Below, one piece after another: positions 25,845-35,038 of a stretch of DNA of 64,000 bases. Made by a program: the position numbers and the translations under genes. Each line of letters starts with the position of its first letter. The first letter of the stretch is position 1. Source of the stretch: Hyalangium ruber (GTDB lineage: Bacteria; Myxococcota; Myxococcia; Myxococcales; Myxococcaceae); contig NZ_JAXIVS010000011.1 in NCBI RefSeq assembly GCF_034259325.1, forward strand, positions 186,001-250,000, in the 5' to 3' direction. The notes beneath the pieces were generated by a model. It searched no databases. It had not been told where the DNA came from and saw only the letters and a program-made list of their open reading frames with translations.

Positions 25845-26300
25845 ATGCTTTACAAGGTGACCCCGATGATGGCGCCGCCGGCGCCTGAGAAGGCCAAGCC
25901 GCGCGAACCGGGGCAGCCGCGCAAGCGGCGCAAGTCGGCCGTCTATGATGCCGAAGGCCATGAGGTGCTCATCTCGCTGATGTGCCTCAAGTGCCGGACG
26001 CTCAAGCCGCTGGCCCAGTTCGGCCTGCGGAAGATGGCTGACGGTGCCATCCGCAACCAGCCCTGGTGCCGCGGGTGCCGTTCGGGGGCGGGGACGAAGA
26101 AGCCCAAGGGTGGCGCCGCCACCGCCGAGGCGACTCCCGCAACCGAGGAGTCCACGGCCGCTCTCCAGGTGGTGGCCGCCGAGGGCGCGGTTCCTGAGCC
26201 GGAAGTGCTCGAGGCCGCGCCGGGTGAGCCCGTGTTCGCCGACGCCGTGATGGACGGCGAGCCCCTGGCGAATTCGGCACCTACGTCGTCCGAGGGCTGA
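25845..26300 (+). CDS. Small zinc-ribbon protein of unknown function
   Basis: A 151-residue protein. A basic N-terminus (REPGQPRKRRK) is followed by a four-Cys zinc ribbon, Cys-x2-Cys (LMCLKCRTLKPLAQF) and Cys-x2-Cys (QPWCRGCRSG), about 30 residues apart. The C-terminus is acidic and Ala/Glu/Pro-rich, likely disordered. GGAGGG is 6 bases before ATG 25845, whereas ATG 25839 abuts it, so the later start is chosen. A basic ribbon protein of this type could bind nucleic acid, but I do not recognise the family. Confidence 0.75.
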   Translation: MLYKVTPMMAPPAPEKAKPREPGQPRKRRKSAVYDAEGHEVLISLMCLKCRTLKPLAQFGLRKMADGAIRNQPWCRGCRSGAGTKKPKGGAATAEATPATEESTAALQVVAAEGAVPEPEVLEAAPGEPVFADAVMDGEPLANSAPTSSEG

Positions 26301-26325
26301 TCGCCCCCAGGCCTGAAATCCCCCG

Positions 26326-26347
26326 AGGTCGGAGCCCGCTCCGACCT
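26326..26347 (+). terminator. GC-rich hairpin after the zinc-ribbon gene
   Basis: AGGTCGGAG and CTCCGACCT form a perfect 9-base stem with a 4-base loop, 26 bases after the stop. There is no T-run, so the terminator role is probable rather than certain. Confidence 0.45.
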
Positions 26348-26441
26348 GCCGGGAGGGATCTGTTCACGACAGACCAGGCCTCGGATTCGTCGCCATGCCC
26401 GTCCGTGGCGCGCATAGGCTGCGCGCCAGGAGGGAGAAACC

Positions 26442-26828
26442 GTGAGCCGAGTCTACAAGCCCGAGGGGTACGCGAGCGTCTCTGTCTACGTGATGGCGAA
26501 CGGCGCCCAGCGCGTGATCGACTTCTTGAAGAAGACGTTCGACGCGAAGGACCTGCGCCGCTACGACAATCCCGACGGCACCATCATGCACGCCGAGGTT
26601 CGCATCGATGACACGGTGGTGATGATCTCCGATGGCGGCGGCAACTTCCCCGCCTTCCCGGTGTGGCTCCACGTCTACGTGCCGGACGTGGATGCGACGT
26701 ATCAGCGCGCCCTCGCTGCGGGGGGCATCTCCGTCCAGGAGCCCCAGCAGAAGGGGGACCCCGACCGACGTGGCGGGGTGAAGGATCCGGCGGGGAACAC
26801 CTGGTGGATCTCCACCCAGGTGGGGTGA
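26442..26828 (+). CDS. VOC/glyoxalase superfamily protein (PhnB-like)
   Basis: A 128-residue single vicinal-oxygen-chelate domain of the PhnB type. It has the start ASVSVYVMANGAQRVIDFL, HAEVRIDDTVVMISDGG in the middle and VKDPAGNTWWISTQVG at the end. Such proteins are small metal-dependent or metal-free dimers; the substrate cannot be told from sequence. The GTG start follows a GGAGGG site. It converges with the Hsp70 operon, 27 bases away. Confidence 0.85.
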   Translation: MSRVYKPEGYASVSVYVMANGAQRVIDFLKKTFDAKDLRRYDNPDGTIMHAEVRIDDTVVMISDGGGNFPAFPVWLHVYVPDVDATYQRALAAGGISVQEPQQKGDPDRRGGVKDPAGNTWWISTQVG

Positions 26829-26855
26829 GCCGCCCGCTTCCCAGCGGCTCCCGGT

Positions 26856-29633
26856 CTACATCGAGAGCCGCAAGCCCGCCGGCAGCGTGTCGCCGAGCGC
26901 CCGGGCCTCGTCAGCGGCCTCCAGGGCGACCACCTCGTTTACCATCCGCACCCACGTCTCGGCGGCGTTCGCCGCGGTGAGCGCCTGGGCCGTGCGGGCG
27001 CGCAGGGCAGGGTCGATGTCCCTCGTGCGGTCGCCAGTAAGCCGCGCCAACTGCGCCGCCGCGAAGGGGGCTCCGTCGATGCGGCGCAGGTCCAACTCCA
27101 GGAGCAGTGTGAGCCACGCCTCGGCGGTCGCCACGTCCACCACCTTGTGGCTGCTGCCGTAGAGGGGCACGCGCGCGCCGAGCCGACCGAGCGCCCAAGC
27201 CCAGGGGCCTCCGGACTTCGCCTCGGCCTTGAGTCGCGCCGCCACCCAGCCGCCCAGCTTGGCCTTCTCGGCGGCGGGCAGGTGCTCCAGCGAGGCGGCC
27301 GCGCGCACCATCTCGTCCAGCCCTTCCGGCTGGATGCCCTTGAGCTTGCCCGGAGGCGGCGGGCCCGGCGGCACACGGCGGGCCAGGTGCGGCTCCAGAT
27401 AGGCCCAGAGCTTCGCCTGCTGCGCCTCGGTGAGGCCGCCGGCGATGCGCCGCCACATCACCCAGAACTCGATCCACACCGCCTTGTCCGTGTGGAACTG
27501 CACCAGCTGGTCGAAGAACCCGAACGTCTGCTCCGCGCGCCAGTGGTCCAGCGGATAGCCGAAGCCGGGGCGCAGCGTGTAGCCGGTGAGGCTGTAGAAG
27601 ACGCGCTCGTGGTCCTCCGAGCGGCGGCGCTTGCTGGCCCCCGCCAGCAGTGCGCTCCACAGCTCGCGCAGCACGGGCACCCGCCAGCTCTCGCGCGGGC
27701 CCAGCACCTTCTCGAGCGTCTTCGACAGCTGCTTCACGTCCTTGGGGCCGATGGGCAGCGGCTTGCTGCCGTAGACGCGCTCCACGTTCTCCTTCGCCTC
27801 GGCGAAGCGCGCGGGCATGGACTCGGTGACGGTGATGTCCTGCCCCGCATTCGAGCCGCGCAGCTCGAACTCGAGCCGCCAGCGCTCGTCCGCCACGTTG
27901 GAGACGCAGAACAGCTCCAGCGTGCCGATCTCCGTGAGCGCCGCCCGCAGGTGAACGGGCACCTCCGCCGTCTTGCCCGAGGCCCCCTTGAGCAGCGTGT
28001 GGATGGGCGGCAGCGGCTTCAGGTCCTCGGCCAGGGGGACGATGTCGCCCGGCTTGTCGATGCGGTCGCTCGTGGTGGAGTACAGGGTGAACTGCACCGG
28101 TCGCCCGAGCGTGAGCGTGAAGGGGCGCTCGCCCAGGTCCACCGCCTGGCCCTCCTCGAAGCCTCGGGGGATGAGGCAGAGGACGGGCTGCTCGCCACTG
28201 TCGGCGGGGCGCTCCAGGCCCACATAGTAGGCACGTGCCGCGCCGCCACCGATGCGCAGGCCGTGGCCGCGCCGCACCAGCCCGTAGTACGCCGCCCCGC
28301 GCGCCACTGCCTTCTCCAGCGAGTCATGGCGCAGCAGGGGGATGCGCGGTGCTCCGGGCCACCACGCGGAGAGCGCGTCCACCAGCCGCTCGGAGATGCG
28401 GGGCGAGTTGAAGACGCCACCGTTGAGGAGGATGGCATCGGGGCGGGGCAGGGCGCCCTCGGCGGGAGGTGTCTCCCCGAGCGCCGCGAAGCCCGCCGCC
28501 GCGTGCTGGTGGAGGAATGCGGCCAGGTGGCGCGTCACCGCCGCGTCCTGGGCATACGGCAGCCCCAGCTCTTGCAGGGCCATGCGCGCCGCGCGCCGAG
28601 GCCGCTCCCCCGGGCTGGACTGCGGGAAGAAGCCATCGAGCACCAGCCCCTCCGCCTCCGCCCGCGATAGCTCGGTGGATAGCGCGCCGCCCAGCAGCCG
28701 ACTGCCCTCGGCCACCAGAGAGACGCCGTAGCGCTCGGGAGGGTTGGTGCCCAGCAGGGCCTCCTTGGCGGTGCGCGCGGCCTGGATGGCCTGCGTCCAC
28801 TGCGTAGCGGACAGGCGCCGGCCATCCGAGAAGAGCTTCTCTTCCACCCGACGGGCGAGCGCGGCGTCCATGTTGTCGCCGCCCAGCATCAGGTGGTCGC
28901 CCACCGCGAGCCGCCGCAGCATGGGCCCTTCTGGCGAGACGCCCGCGTGGACGAGGGTGAAGTCCGTGGTGCCGCCGCCCACGTCCACCACCAGAACCAG
29001 CCGCACATTGGCCAGCACCTGGGCCAGGTCCGTGCGGTGGCGCGCGGTGTAGTCGTAGAAGGCCGCCTGCGGCTCCTCCACGAGGGTGAACTTCTCCAGG
29101 CCCGCCTTGCGCGCCGCGCTCACGGTGAGGGCGCGCGCCGCCTCGTCGAAGGAGGCCGGCACGGTGATGACGACCTCCTGCTGGGACAGCGGCATGTCCG
29201 GGTGCGCGTGCGCCCACGCCTGGGCCATGTGCGACAGCAACAGGGCGCTGGCCTCCACCGGCGAGAGCTTCGCCACGTCCGGAGGCGCGCCCCACGGGAG
29301 GATGGGCGCGGAGCGATCCACGCCCGGGTGGCACAGCCAGCTCTTGGCCGAGGCCACCAGCCGCCCCGGCACCCGCGCGCCCTGCCACCGCGCGAACTCG
29401 CCCACCACGTTGGGCCCAGCCTCGCCCCACGGCAGCTTCAGCGACTCGGCGGCCAGCTCATGGCCCGCGGGCACGTACACGCACGAGGGCAACAGCGAGC
29501 GTGGGGCCACCTCGCCCTGCCGGACGAGCTGAGGAATGGGGAAATCCTCGATGGGAGCCCCCGAGCCGCGTGCGGGGTCCACGGACGCGACCGCGCAGTG
29601 GGTGGTTCCCAGATCGATGCCGACGATGCGCAT
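26856..29633 (-). CDS. Hsp70-family protein with C-terminal DUF3731-type extension
   Basis: A 925-residue DnaK-like protein. The ATPase domain begins IVGIDLGTTHCAVASV and has VVDVGGGTTDFTLV (phosphate-2) and an adenosine-site segment (ILLNGGVFNSPRISERLVDAL). The substrate-binding region is divergent. The last 300 residues form a helical extension with SLTGYTLRPGFGYPLDHWR, characteristic of DUF3731 proteins. It is not the housekeeping DnaK. It is third in an operon DUF2760-Hsp70-Hsp70, 25 bases after the shorter Hsp70. The client is unknown; the two Hsp70s may work as a pair. Confidence 0.9.
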   Translation of the reverse strand: MRIVGIDLGTTHCAVASVDPARGSGAPIEDFPIPQLVRQGEVAPRSLLPSCVYVPAGHELAAESLKLPWGEAGPNVVGEFARWQGARVPGRLVASAKSWLCHPGVDRSAPILPWGAPPDVAKLSPVEASALLLSHMAQAWAHAHPDMPLSQQEVVITVPASFDEAARALTVSAARKAGLEKFTLVEEPQAAFYDYTARHRTDLAQVLANVRLVLVVDVGGGTTDFTLVHAGVSPEGPMLRRLAVGDHLMLGGDNMDAALARRVEEKLFSDGRRLSATQWTQAIQAARTAKEALLGTNPPERYGVSLVAEGSRLLGGALSTELSRAEAEGLVLDGFFPQSSPGERPRRAARMALQELGLPYAQDAAVTRHLAAFLHQHAAAGFAALGETPPAEGALPRPDAILLNGGVFNSPRISERLVDALSAWWPGAPRIPLLRHDSLEKAVARGAAYYGLVRRGHGLRIGGGAARAYYVGLERPADSGEQPVLCLIPRGFEEGQAVDLGERPFTLTLGRPVQFTLYSTTSDRIDKPGDIVPLAEDLKPLPPIHTLLKGASGKTAEVPVHLRAALTEIGTLELFCVSNVADERWRLEFELRGSNAGQDITVTESMPARFAEAKENVERVYGSKPLPIGPKDVKQLSKTLEKVLGPRESWRVPVLRELWSALLAGASKRRRSEDHERVFYSLTGYTLRPGFGYPLDHWRAEQTFGFFDQLVQFHTDKAVWIEFWVMWRRIAGGLTEAQQAKLWAYLEPHLARRVPPGPPPPGKLKGIQPEGLDEMVRAAASLEHLPAAEKAKLGGWVAARLKAEAKSGGPWAWALGRLGARVPLYGSSHKVVDVATAEAWLTLLLELDLRRIDGAPFAAAQLARLTGDRTRDIDPALRARTAQALTAANAAETWVRMVNEVVALEAADEARALGDTLPAGLRLSM

Positions 29634-29658
29634 AAGCCTCCCGTGCCGCCCGCGCTTC

Positions 29659-31512
29659 TTACTCCTTCATGCGCACGTTGAGCTCCAGCTTCCAGCGCCC
29701 CTCGCCACTCTTCTCCAGGCAGCGCAGCTCCAGGGTGCCCACCTCGGTTACCGCCGCCTGCAGGTTCACCGGCGTCAGGTCCCCGTAGGGTTGGGGCTGT
29801 CCCGGCAGCGTCGTCTCGATAGGGGCCAGCTCCTCCAGGTCCTCGCGGCCCTCGACGTCGTCCACCATGACGCCCACCTTGTCGTCGCGGCGCACGGACG
29901 AGGCGAAGAAGCGGAAGCGGGTGGGCTCGCCGGTGACGAGGCCGAACTCCTGAGGCGGGACGTCCGCCTGGGTGCCCTCCTCCATGCCGAAGGGCGCCAC
30001 GCACAGCGCCTTCACCGGAGGCTCCATGCCGGGCACCGCGGGCATGGCCGTCTCCACGCCCACGTAGTAGGCGCGGGCGGTGCCGCCACGGATGCGCAGC
30101 CCGTGCCCCTGGCGCACCCAGCCGTAGTAGGCCGCGCCGCGCGCCACGGAGAGATCCAGGTCCGCTCCCGCAAGCTCCTCAGCCGGCGCTCCGCCGTCCG
30201 CCGTGAGCCAGCCGTTGAGCACCTCCATCACGCGGGACTTGAGCGGGCCCGCCTTGAAGACGCCACCGTTGAAGAGCACGGCGGTGGGGTGGAGGAAGGC
30301 CTTGCCGCCCACGTTCACCGGTGCGTCCGCCGAGCTGGTGAGCGCCTGGGCCTGCCGGGTGAGGAACGCGGCCAGGTGCCGGGTGACGCCCGCATCCTGT
30401 GCGTACGGCAGCGCCATCTGCGCCAGACCCGTGCGGCGCGCGGTGCGCGGCAGCTCCGTCACCGGCGTGGGCGGGAAGAAGCCATCCGTGAGCAGCCGGT
30501 CCAGCTCCTCGCGGGCCAGCTCCGTGCGCAGCGTGCCGCCGATGAGCGACGAGCCTCGGCCCGGAATGGAGATGGGCGCGCGCGCCATCTTCGGATCCGC
30601 GTACAGCGTCTCCTTGGCCTGGCGGCATCCGTAGGTCAGGGCGTTGAACTGCCACGGATCCAGCTTCTTGCCCTCGGCGGTCAGCTTCTGGCCCAGCGTG
30701 TGCGCCAGCGCCAGGTCCATGTTGTCGCCGCCCAGCAGGATGTGGTCGCCCACTGCCACGCGCACCAGCTCCACCTCGCCCCCACGCTCGCGCACGGTGA
30801 TGACGGAGAAGTCCGTGGTGCCGCCGCCCACGTCCACCACGAGGATGACCTCGCCAGGCTTCACCTTCTTGCGGAACCCCTCACCCTGGGCCTCCAGCCA
30901 TGCGTAGAGCGCCGCCTGGGGCTCCTCCAGCAGGGTGATGTTGGGGATGCCAGCGGCCTGGGCGGCCTCCAGCGTCAGCTCGCGCGCCGCCGCATCGAAC
31001 GAAGCGGGAACGGTGATGATGACGTCCTGAGAGGCCAGGGCGCTGCCGGCCTCCTCGCGCGTGCGGGCAAAGGTGTGGTCCCACGCCTCGCGCAGGTGGC
31101 GCAGATAACGCGCCGAGGCCTCCAGCGGCGAGACGCGCTGCACCTCCGGTGGCGCCTGCCACGGCAGCATCGCCGAGCGCCGGTCCACGCCCGGGTGGCT
31201 CAGCCAGCTCTTGGCCGAGGACACGAGGCGCGTGGGCACCTTGGCGCCGTGGGAGCGGGCGAACTCACCGACGATGGCGGTGGTGTCCGGCTTCCAGGGC
31301 ACCCCCAGGCTGCCGGCGGGGAACTCCTGCTCGCTGGGCAGATAGAGGAAGGAGGGCAGCAGTGGCCGCGCCTCCACTGTCCCCGGAGCCGTGAGCTGCG
31401 GGATGGGCAGCATGGACTGGGCCGCGCCCCGGGGCCGGGCCTCTTCCAGATTGAAGTACGACACCGCGCAGTGCGTGGTGCCCAGGTCGATGCCGATCGC
31501 GTAGCGAGCCAT
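29659..31512 (-). CDS. Hsp70-family protein, shorter paralogue
   Basis: A 617-residue Hsp70 with IGIDLGTTHCAVSYF, VVDVGGGTTDFSVIT and ATAVLFNGGVFKAGPLKSR. It lacks the long C-terminal extension of its neighbour and ends within a beta-rich substrate-binding-like domain (LEELAPIETTLPGQPQPYGD) with little lid. It is closely related to the downstream paralogue (shared motifs and domain order), suggesting tandem duplication and divergence. It is co-transcribed with DUF2760 and the larger Hsp70. Confidence 0.9.
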   Translation of the reverse strand: MARYAIGIDLGTTHCAVSYFNLEEARPRGAAQSMLPIPQLTAPGTVEARPLLPSFLYLPSEQEFPAGSLGVPWKPDTTAIVGEFARSHGAKVPTRLVSSAKSWLSHPGVDRRSAMLPWQAPPEVQRVSPLEASARYLRHLREAWDHTFARTREEAGSALASQDVIITVPASFDAAARELTLEAAQAAGIPNITLLEEPQAALYAWLEAQGEGFRKKVKPGEVILVVDVGGGTTDFSVITVRERGGEVELVRVAVGDHILLGGDNMDLALAHTLGQKLTAEGKKLDPWQFNALTYGCRQAKETLYADPKMARAPISIPGRGSSLIGGTLRTELAREELDRLLTDGFFPPTPVTELPRTARRTGLAQMALPYAQDAGVTRHLAAFLTRQAQALTSSADAPVNVGGKAFLHPTAVLFNGGVFKAGPLKSRVMEVLNGWLTADGGAPAEELAGADLDLSVARGAAYYGWVRQGHGLRIRGGTARAYYVGVETAMPAVPGMEPPVKALCVAPFGMEEGTQADVPPQEFGLVTGEPTRFRFFASSVRRDDKVGVMVDDVEGREDLEELAPIETTLPGQPQPYGDLTPVNLQAAVTEVGTLELRCLEKSGEGRWKLELNVRMKE

Positions 31513-31552
31513 GGGAGGGCGTCAGCTCCTTATAAGGATGAAGAGAGCGGGC

Positions 31553-32158
31553 TCAGGCGAGCTCGACTTCAGCGGGGGCCAGCACGCGCGGATCCATCGC
31601 CGGGCTGACCGAGGGGAACTTCACCTCCGTCGTCACCCACCCGTGGTGCTTGAGTGAGCCGGAGTAGGGCGGCTGGCCGGCGACATTGCCGGTGAGGCGG
31701 ATGCGCTGCGCGTCGAACCCCACGGGCACCGCGACGCGCGCCCCCTCGGAGTCCGGCAGCACCGGCTGCAGCGTGAGGTACTGGCGCACCACCTTGCGGC
31801 ACCCCTCGTGGATGATGCGCGCGGCGGCGCCCACCTCCGCGTCCGAGAAGCTGGCCACGTTCTCCTGGAGGAAGTCGATGAGGCGCCCCTCGCGCTGGAG
31901 CATGGACATGAGCGCCAGGGCGCTGGCGTGCTCGCGCTCGGGCGGCAAGGCCACCGGCTCGGGCTTCTTCGGCTCGGGCTTGGGCTCGGGCTTGGGCAGC
32001 GCGGGCGCGCTCGTGCCGGCACCCAACGTCCCCGCGTCATAGGCCGCACTCAGCGGGTGGACAGCCTGGGCGAAAGGGCGGGAGACCAGCACGCGCCAGA
32101 AGCAGAGGAACGCCAGCCAGAGGCGCGCGAAGAACGAAAGCTGAGGCTGTTCGGTCAT
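31553..32158 (-). CDS. DUF2760 protein
   Basis: A 201-residue protein with a hydrophobic N-terminal segment (LSFFARLWLAFLCFWRVLV) that could anchor it in the membrane. A Pro/Lys/Glu linker (KPEPKPEPKKPEP) is followed by the conserved DUF2760 domain: LMSMLQREGRLIDFLQENVASF through SLKHHGWVTTEVKFPSVSP. DUF2760 genes commonly precede such Hsp70 pairs; the function is not known. The ATG at 32158 is chosen because upstream frame overlaps tRNA-Ala. Confidence 0.85.
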   Translation of the reverse strand: MTEQPQLSFFARLWLAFLCFWRVLVSRPFAQAVHPLSAAYDAGTLGAGTSAPALPKPEPKPEPKKPEPVALPPEREHASALALMSMLQREGRLIDFLQENVASFSDAEVGAAARIIHEGCRKVVRQYLTLQPVLPDSEGARVAVPVGFDAQRIRLTGNVAGQPPYSGSLKHHGWVTTEVKFPSVSPAMDPRVLAPAEVELA

Positions 32159-32209
32159 CGGCCCCGGATAACAAAGCCGGGGGCCTTTGCAATTCGCTTG
32201 TGGCCCAAA

Positions 32210-32241
32210 TGCAAAGGGCCTCACTGTCTCCAGTGAGGCCC
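32210..32241 (-). terminator. Terminator of tRNA-Ala
   Basis: On the minus strand a perfect 11-base stem (GGGCCTCACTG with CAGTGAGGCCC) and 4-base loop lie 12 bases after the tRNA, followed by TTTGCATTT. Confidence 0.75.
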
Positions 32242-32253
32242 TCTGGTACTTCC

Positions 32254-32329
<76 letters not shown>

Positions 32330-32391
32330 ACAACCGGTACTGACGTATATCGCCCTTCGGATCGGTTTGGGGCCGACCGAAGTGGATGCGC

Positions 32392-32420
32392 GAGATACCG
32401 GAGCCCTGGGGTGCTGTCAA
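32392..32420 (-). promoter_or_regulatory. Sigma-70 promoter of tRNA-Ala
   Basis: A perfect TTGACA (32420-32415), 17-base spacer and TATCTC (32397-32392) on the minus strand. Transcription would start near 32385, about 55 bases before the tRNA. Confidence 0.7.
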
Positions 32421-32449
32421 GCGACAGCATAGAAGTCGCATTCTCCCAT

Positions 32450-32478
32450 TTGACGCGCATCGACTCGGGTGTCATAAA
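32450..32478 (+). promoter_or_regulatory. Sigma-70 promoter of the TPR gene
   Basis: TTGACG (32450-32455), 17-base spacer and CATAAA (32473-32478), about 30 bases before the ATG at 32509. It lies back to back with the tRNA-Ala promoter. Confidence 0.6.
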
Positions 32479-32508
32479 AACCCTCCTTCTGAGGCGCATC
32501 TTCCGGAA

Positions 32509-34884
32509 ATGTCTACCTCTCCCATCAAGACGTTGAGCCCGGCCGAGCTCGCAAAGCTGGAGCACGCTTTCGCCGCCGATCCGTCGTCCGACTCTTACAA
32601 GCCGCTCGCCGAGGCCTATCTCGGTATGGGCCGCTTCATGGAGGCGATGGTCGTCTGCAAGAAGGGCATCAAGGCCCATCCCAACGCGGCCGACCCTCGC
32701 CTCCTGCTTGCCCGGGTGTACGCCCAGCAAGGCAAGGACAAGAAAGCCATCGAGGAGGCGCAAGGCGCCCTCCAGGTGCAGCCAGCCGACAGGCCGGCCC
32801 TGCGCATGCTGGGCGCGCTCCAGCTGAAGACGGGCGAGGCCGAGCCTGGCAAGGCCAACCTCCTGAAGGCGTGGGAGGAGGATCCCGAGGATCCGGAGAC
32901 GCTCACCCTCCTTCAGCAGTACAAGATCGAGCCTCCCAAGAAGGCCGCGCCCGTGGCCGCCGTGCCCGCGCCGACTCCCGTGGCCGCCGCGCCCGCGCCC
33001 CAGTCGCCCGTGGCCGCCGCTCCGGCGTCCACCGCTCCGGTGGCGGCGCCCGTGGCGACCGCGAGCCCCACGCCGGCCCACCGCCCCTCGTCCTCCGGGA
33101 CGCCGGCGGTTCGCCCGGTGAGCAATCAGCCTCGCGCGGAGACGCAGCCGCGCCCGCAGCCCCGTCGCCCCGTCATCGTCGAGGATGTGGACGACGAGGA
33201 TGAGGACGAGGCTCCGGGGCGTCGCCGTCCGCAGAAGCCCAACGTCAGCAAGTACATCACCCTGGGCCTGTTCGTGACGCTGCTGGTCTCGGCCATCGGC
33301 TACGGCTGGTACGCGAACTGGACGAAGACGCGGAACCGCGAGTTCAAGAAGCACCTGGACGCGGCCACCGAGCAGCTCAAGCACGACTCCTTCGACTCCT
33401 ACAAGAAGGCGTGCGAGGCGGCCGACAAGGCGCTCGAGGTGCTCCCGGACGCCACCGCCGCGCACGGCTACCTGGCCTACGCCTGGGGCATCCGCTGGGG
33501 TGAGCACGGCGGCGGTGACGATGCGCGCCGCAGGGCCGAGGAGCACCTGGAGTCGGCGAAGAAGGGCAACGAGGTCAGCTCGCACCTCTATGCCGCCGAG
33601 GCGCTCATCAAGACGTATGGCGGCAAGGGCAAGGAAGGCCTGGCCGAGCTCGAGGGCCGCGTGAAGGCCTTCGACGAGCAGGGCAAGGCCAGCTCGCTGC
33701 TGTACCTCACCCTGGGCCTGGTGCAGATGAACGCGGGCGACATGGAGCACGCGCGCGACAACCTGGAGAAGGCGCAGGGCCTGGCGCCGGACGATCCGCG
33801 CATCTACGCGAGCCTGGGCGCGGTGTACCGCCGTCTGGGCCAGGACGTGATTGCCTGGCAGAAGTACGACTTCGCGCTGCGCTACGAGAAGGACCACCCC
33901 GAGTCGCTGCTGGGCAAGTCGCTGCTGATGCTGGAGCAGGACGCGCCCACCGACGAGGCGTACGCGCTGGCGGCCAAGAACCTCACCAAGCTGCTGGAGG
34001 CCGATCCGCCCCCGTCGCCGCGTCAGCTCGCCGCCGCGCAGCTGGCTCGCTCGCTGCTGATCAGCCGCGTCAACGCGGCGCTGGCCACGCGCAAGCCCGA
34101 GGAGCAGACGAAGCTGGCGGACGCCACGGGCGTGCCGGTGGACAAGGAGAAGGCGCGCGCGCTGCTGGTGAAGGCCGAGCAGGACGGCTTCGCGCTCGAC
34201 AAGGCCAACCCCGAGCTGCACCTCATCAAGGGTCGCCGGTTGATGCTGGAAGGCCAGCCGGACACCGCGGCCGAGGAGATTCGCAAGGCCATCAAGATGG
34301 ACGCCTCGCGCGCCCAGTTCCATGTGGAGCTGGCCAAGGCGCTCATGGCCAAGCAGGGCGGCGAGAAGGAAGCCGCCGAGGCGCTCACCACCGCCCTGAA
34401 GACGATGGGCGACAGCCCCAAGCTGGTGGTGATGCTGGGCAACGCCTACCGCCGGCTGGGGGACATGAACCAGGCGCTCACGCAGTACCAGCGCGCGGTG
34501 AAGGACCCCAAGGCGAAGAACCCCGAGGCGCGCATGGCCATGGGCACCATCTACCGGGAGCGCTCCGAGTGGGACAAGGCGCAGGAGCACCTGGAGAAGG
34601 CCGTGCAGGAGTTCGTCGGCCAGCCGGACCGCGCCGCCGAGGCGCTCACGGAGCTGGGCCGCGTGTACCAGGGCAAGGGTGACGTGGAGAAGTCCGAGGA
34701 CGCCTTCCGCCGCGCCCTCGAGGCCGACGAGAACTACAGCCCGGCCTACTTCTTCTACGCGTCGGCCCTCAGCAAGGACCGCAAGCAGACGGACAAGGTG
34801 CGCATGCTCGCCCAGGAGTACCTGCGGCGGGATCCGAAGGGCGCGCACGCCACGGACGCGCAGCGCCTGGCCTCTGGCGGGTAG
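32509..34884 (+). CDS. Membrane-anchored TPR protein
   Basis: A 791-residue protein. The N-terminal TPR block (about 12-135, AEAYLGMGRFMEAMVVCKKG) is cytoplasmic. It is followed by an Ala/Pro-rich linker, an acidic patch (EDVDDEDEDEAPGRRR), one membrane helix (ITLGLFVTLLVSAIGYGWYA, about 255-275) and a long periplasmic TPR array (about 290-785). Repeats on both sides of the membrane suggest a scaffold linking cytoplasmic and periplasmic partners, as in motility or secretion machines, but no specific system is indicated. ATG 32509 fits the promoter just upstream; the ribosome-binding site is weak. Confidence 0.85.
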   Translation: MSTSPIKTLSPAELAKLEHAFAADPSSDSYKPLAEAYLGMGRFMEAMVVCKKGIKAHPNAADPRLLLARVYAQQGKDKKAIEEAQGALQVQPADRPALRMLGALQLKTGEAEPGKANLLKAWEEDPEDPETLTLLQQYKIEPPKKAAPVAAVPAPTPVAAAPAPQSPVAAAPASTAPVAAPVATASPTPAHRPSSSGTPAVRPVSNQPRAETQPRPQPRRPVIVEDVDDEDEDEAPGRRRPQKPNVSKYITLGLFVTLLVSAIGYGWYANWTKTRNREFKKHLDAATEQLKHDSFDSYKKACEAADKALEVLPDATAAHGYLAYAWGIRWGEHGGGDDARRRAEEHLESAKKGNEVSSHLYAAEALIKTYGGKGKEGLAELEGRVKAFDEQGKASSLLYLTLGLVQMNAGDMEHARDNLEKAQGLAPDDPRIYASLGAVYRRLGQDVIAWQKYDFALRYEKDHPESLLGKSLLMLEQDAPTDEAYALAAKNLTKLLEADPPPSPRQLAAAQLARSLLISRVNAALATRKPEEQTKLADATGVPVDKEKARALLVKAEQDGFALDKANPELHLIKGRRLMLEGQPDTAAEEIRKAIKMDASRAQFHVELAKALMAKQGGEKEAAEALTTALKTMGDSPKLVVMLGNAYRRLGDMNQALTQYQRAVKDPKAKNPEARMAMGTIYRERSEWDKAQEHLEKAVQEFVGQPDRAAEALTELGRVYQGKGDVEKSEDAFRRALEADENYSPAYFFYASALSKDRKQTDKVRMLAQEYLRRDPKGAHATDAQRLASGG

Positions 34885-34903
34885 TCGCCCCGTTGTCTGC
34901 GAA

Positions 34904-34927
34904 AAGCCGGGCTGATACAGCCGGCTT
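34904..34927 (+). terminator. Hairpin after the TPR gene
   Basis: AAGCCGGGCTG and CAGCCGGCTT pair with one bulged G around a 3-base loop, 20 bases after the stop. No T-run follows. Confidence 0.4.
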
Positions 34928-35038
34928 GCCGCCCAGGCGCGATGGCTGTATGGGAGGGCCGGCCGGGGAGGGGAGGGTGTCCTACCCGGCCTCCACCGCG
35001 CCGGCAGCAAGGCTGTCGAGCCCCACCCCGGAGTCTGC

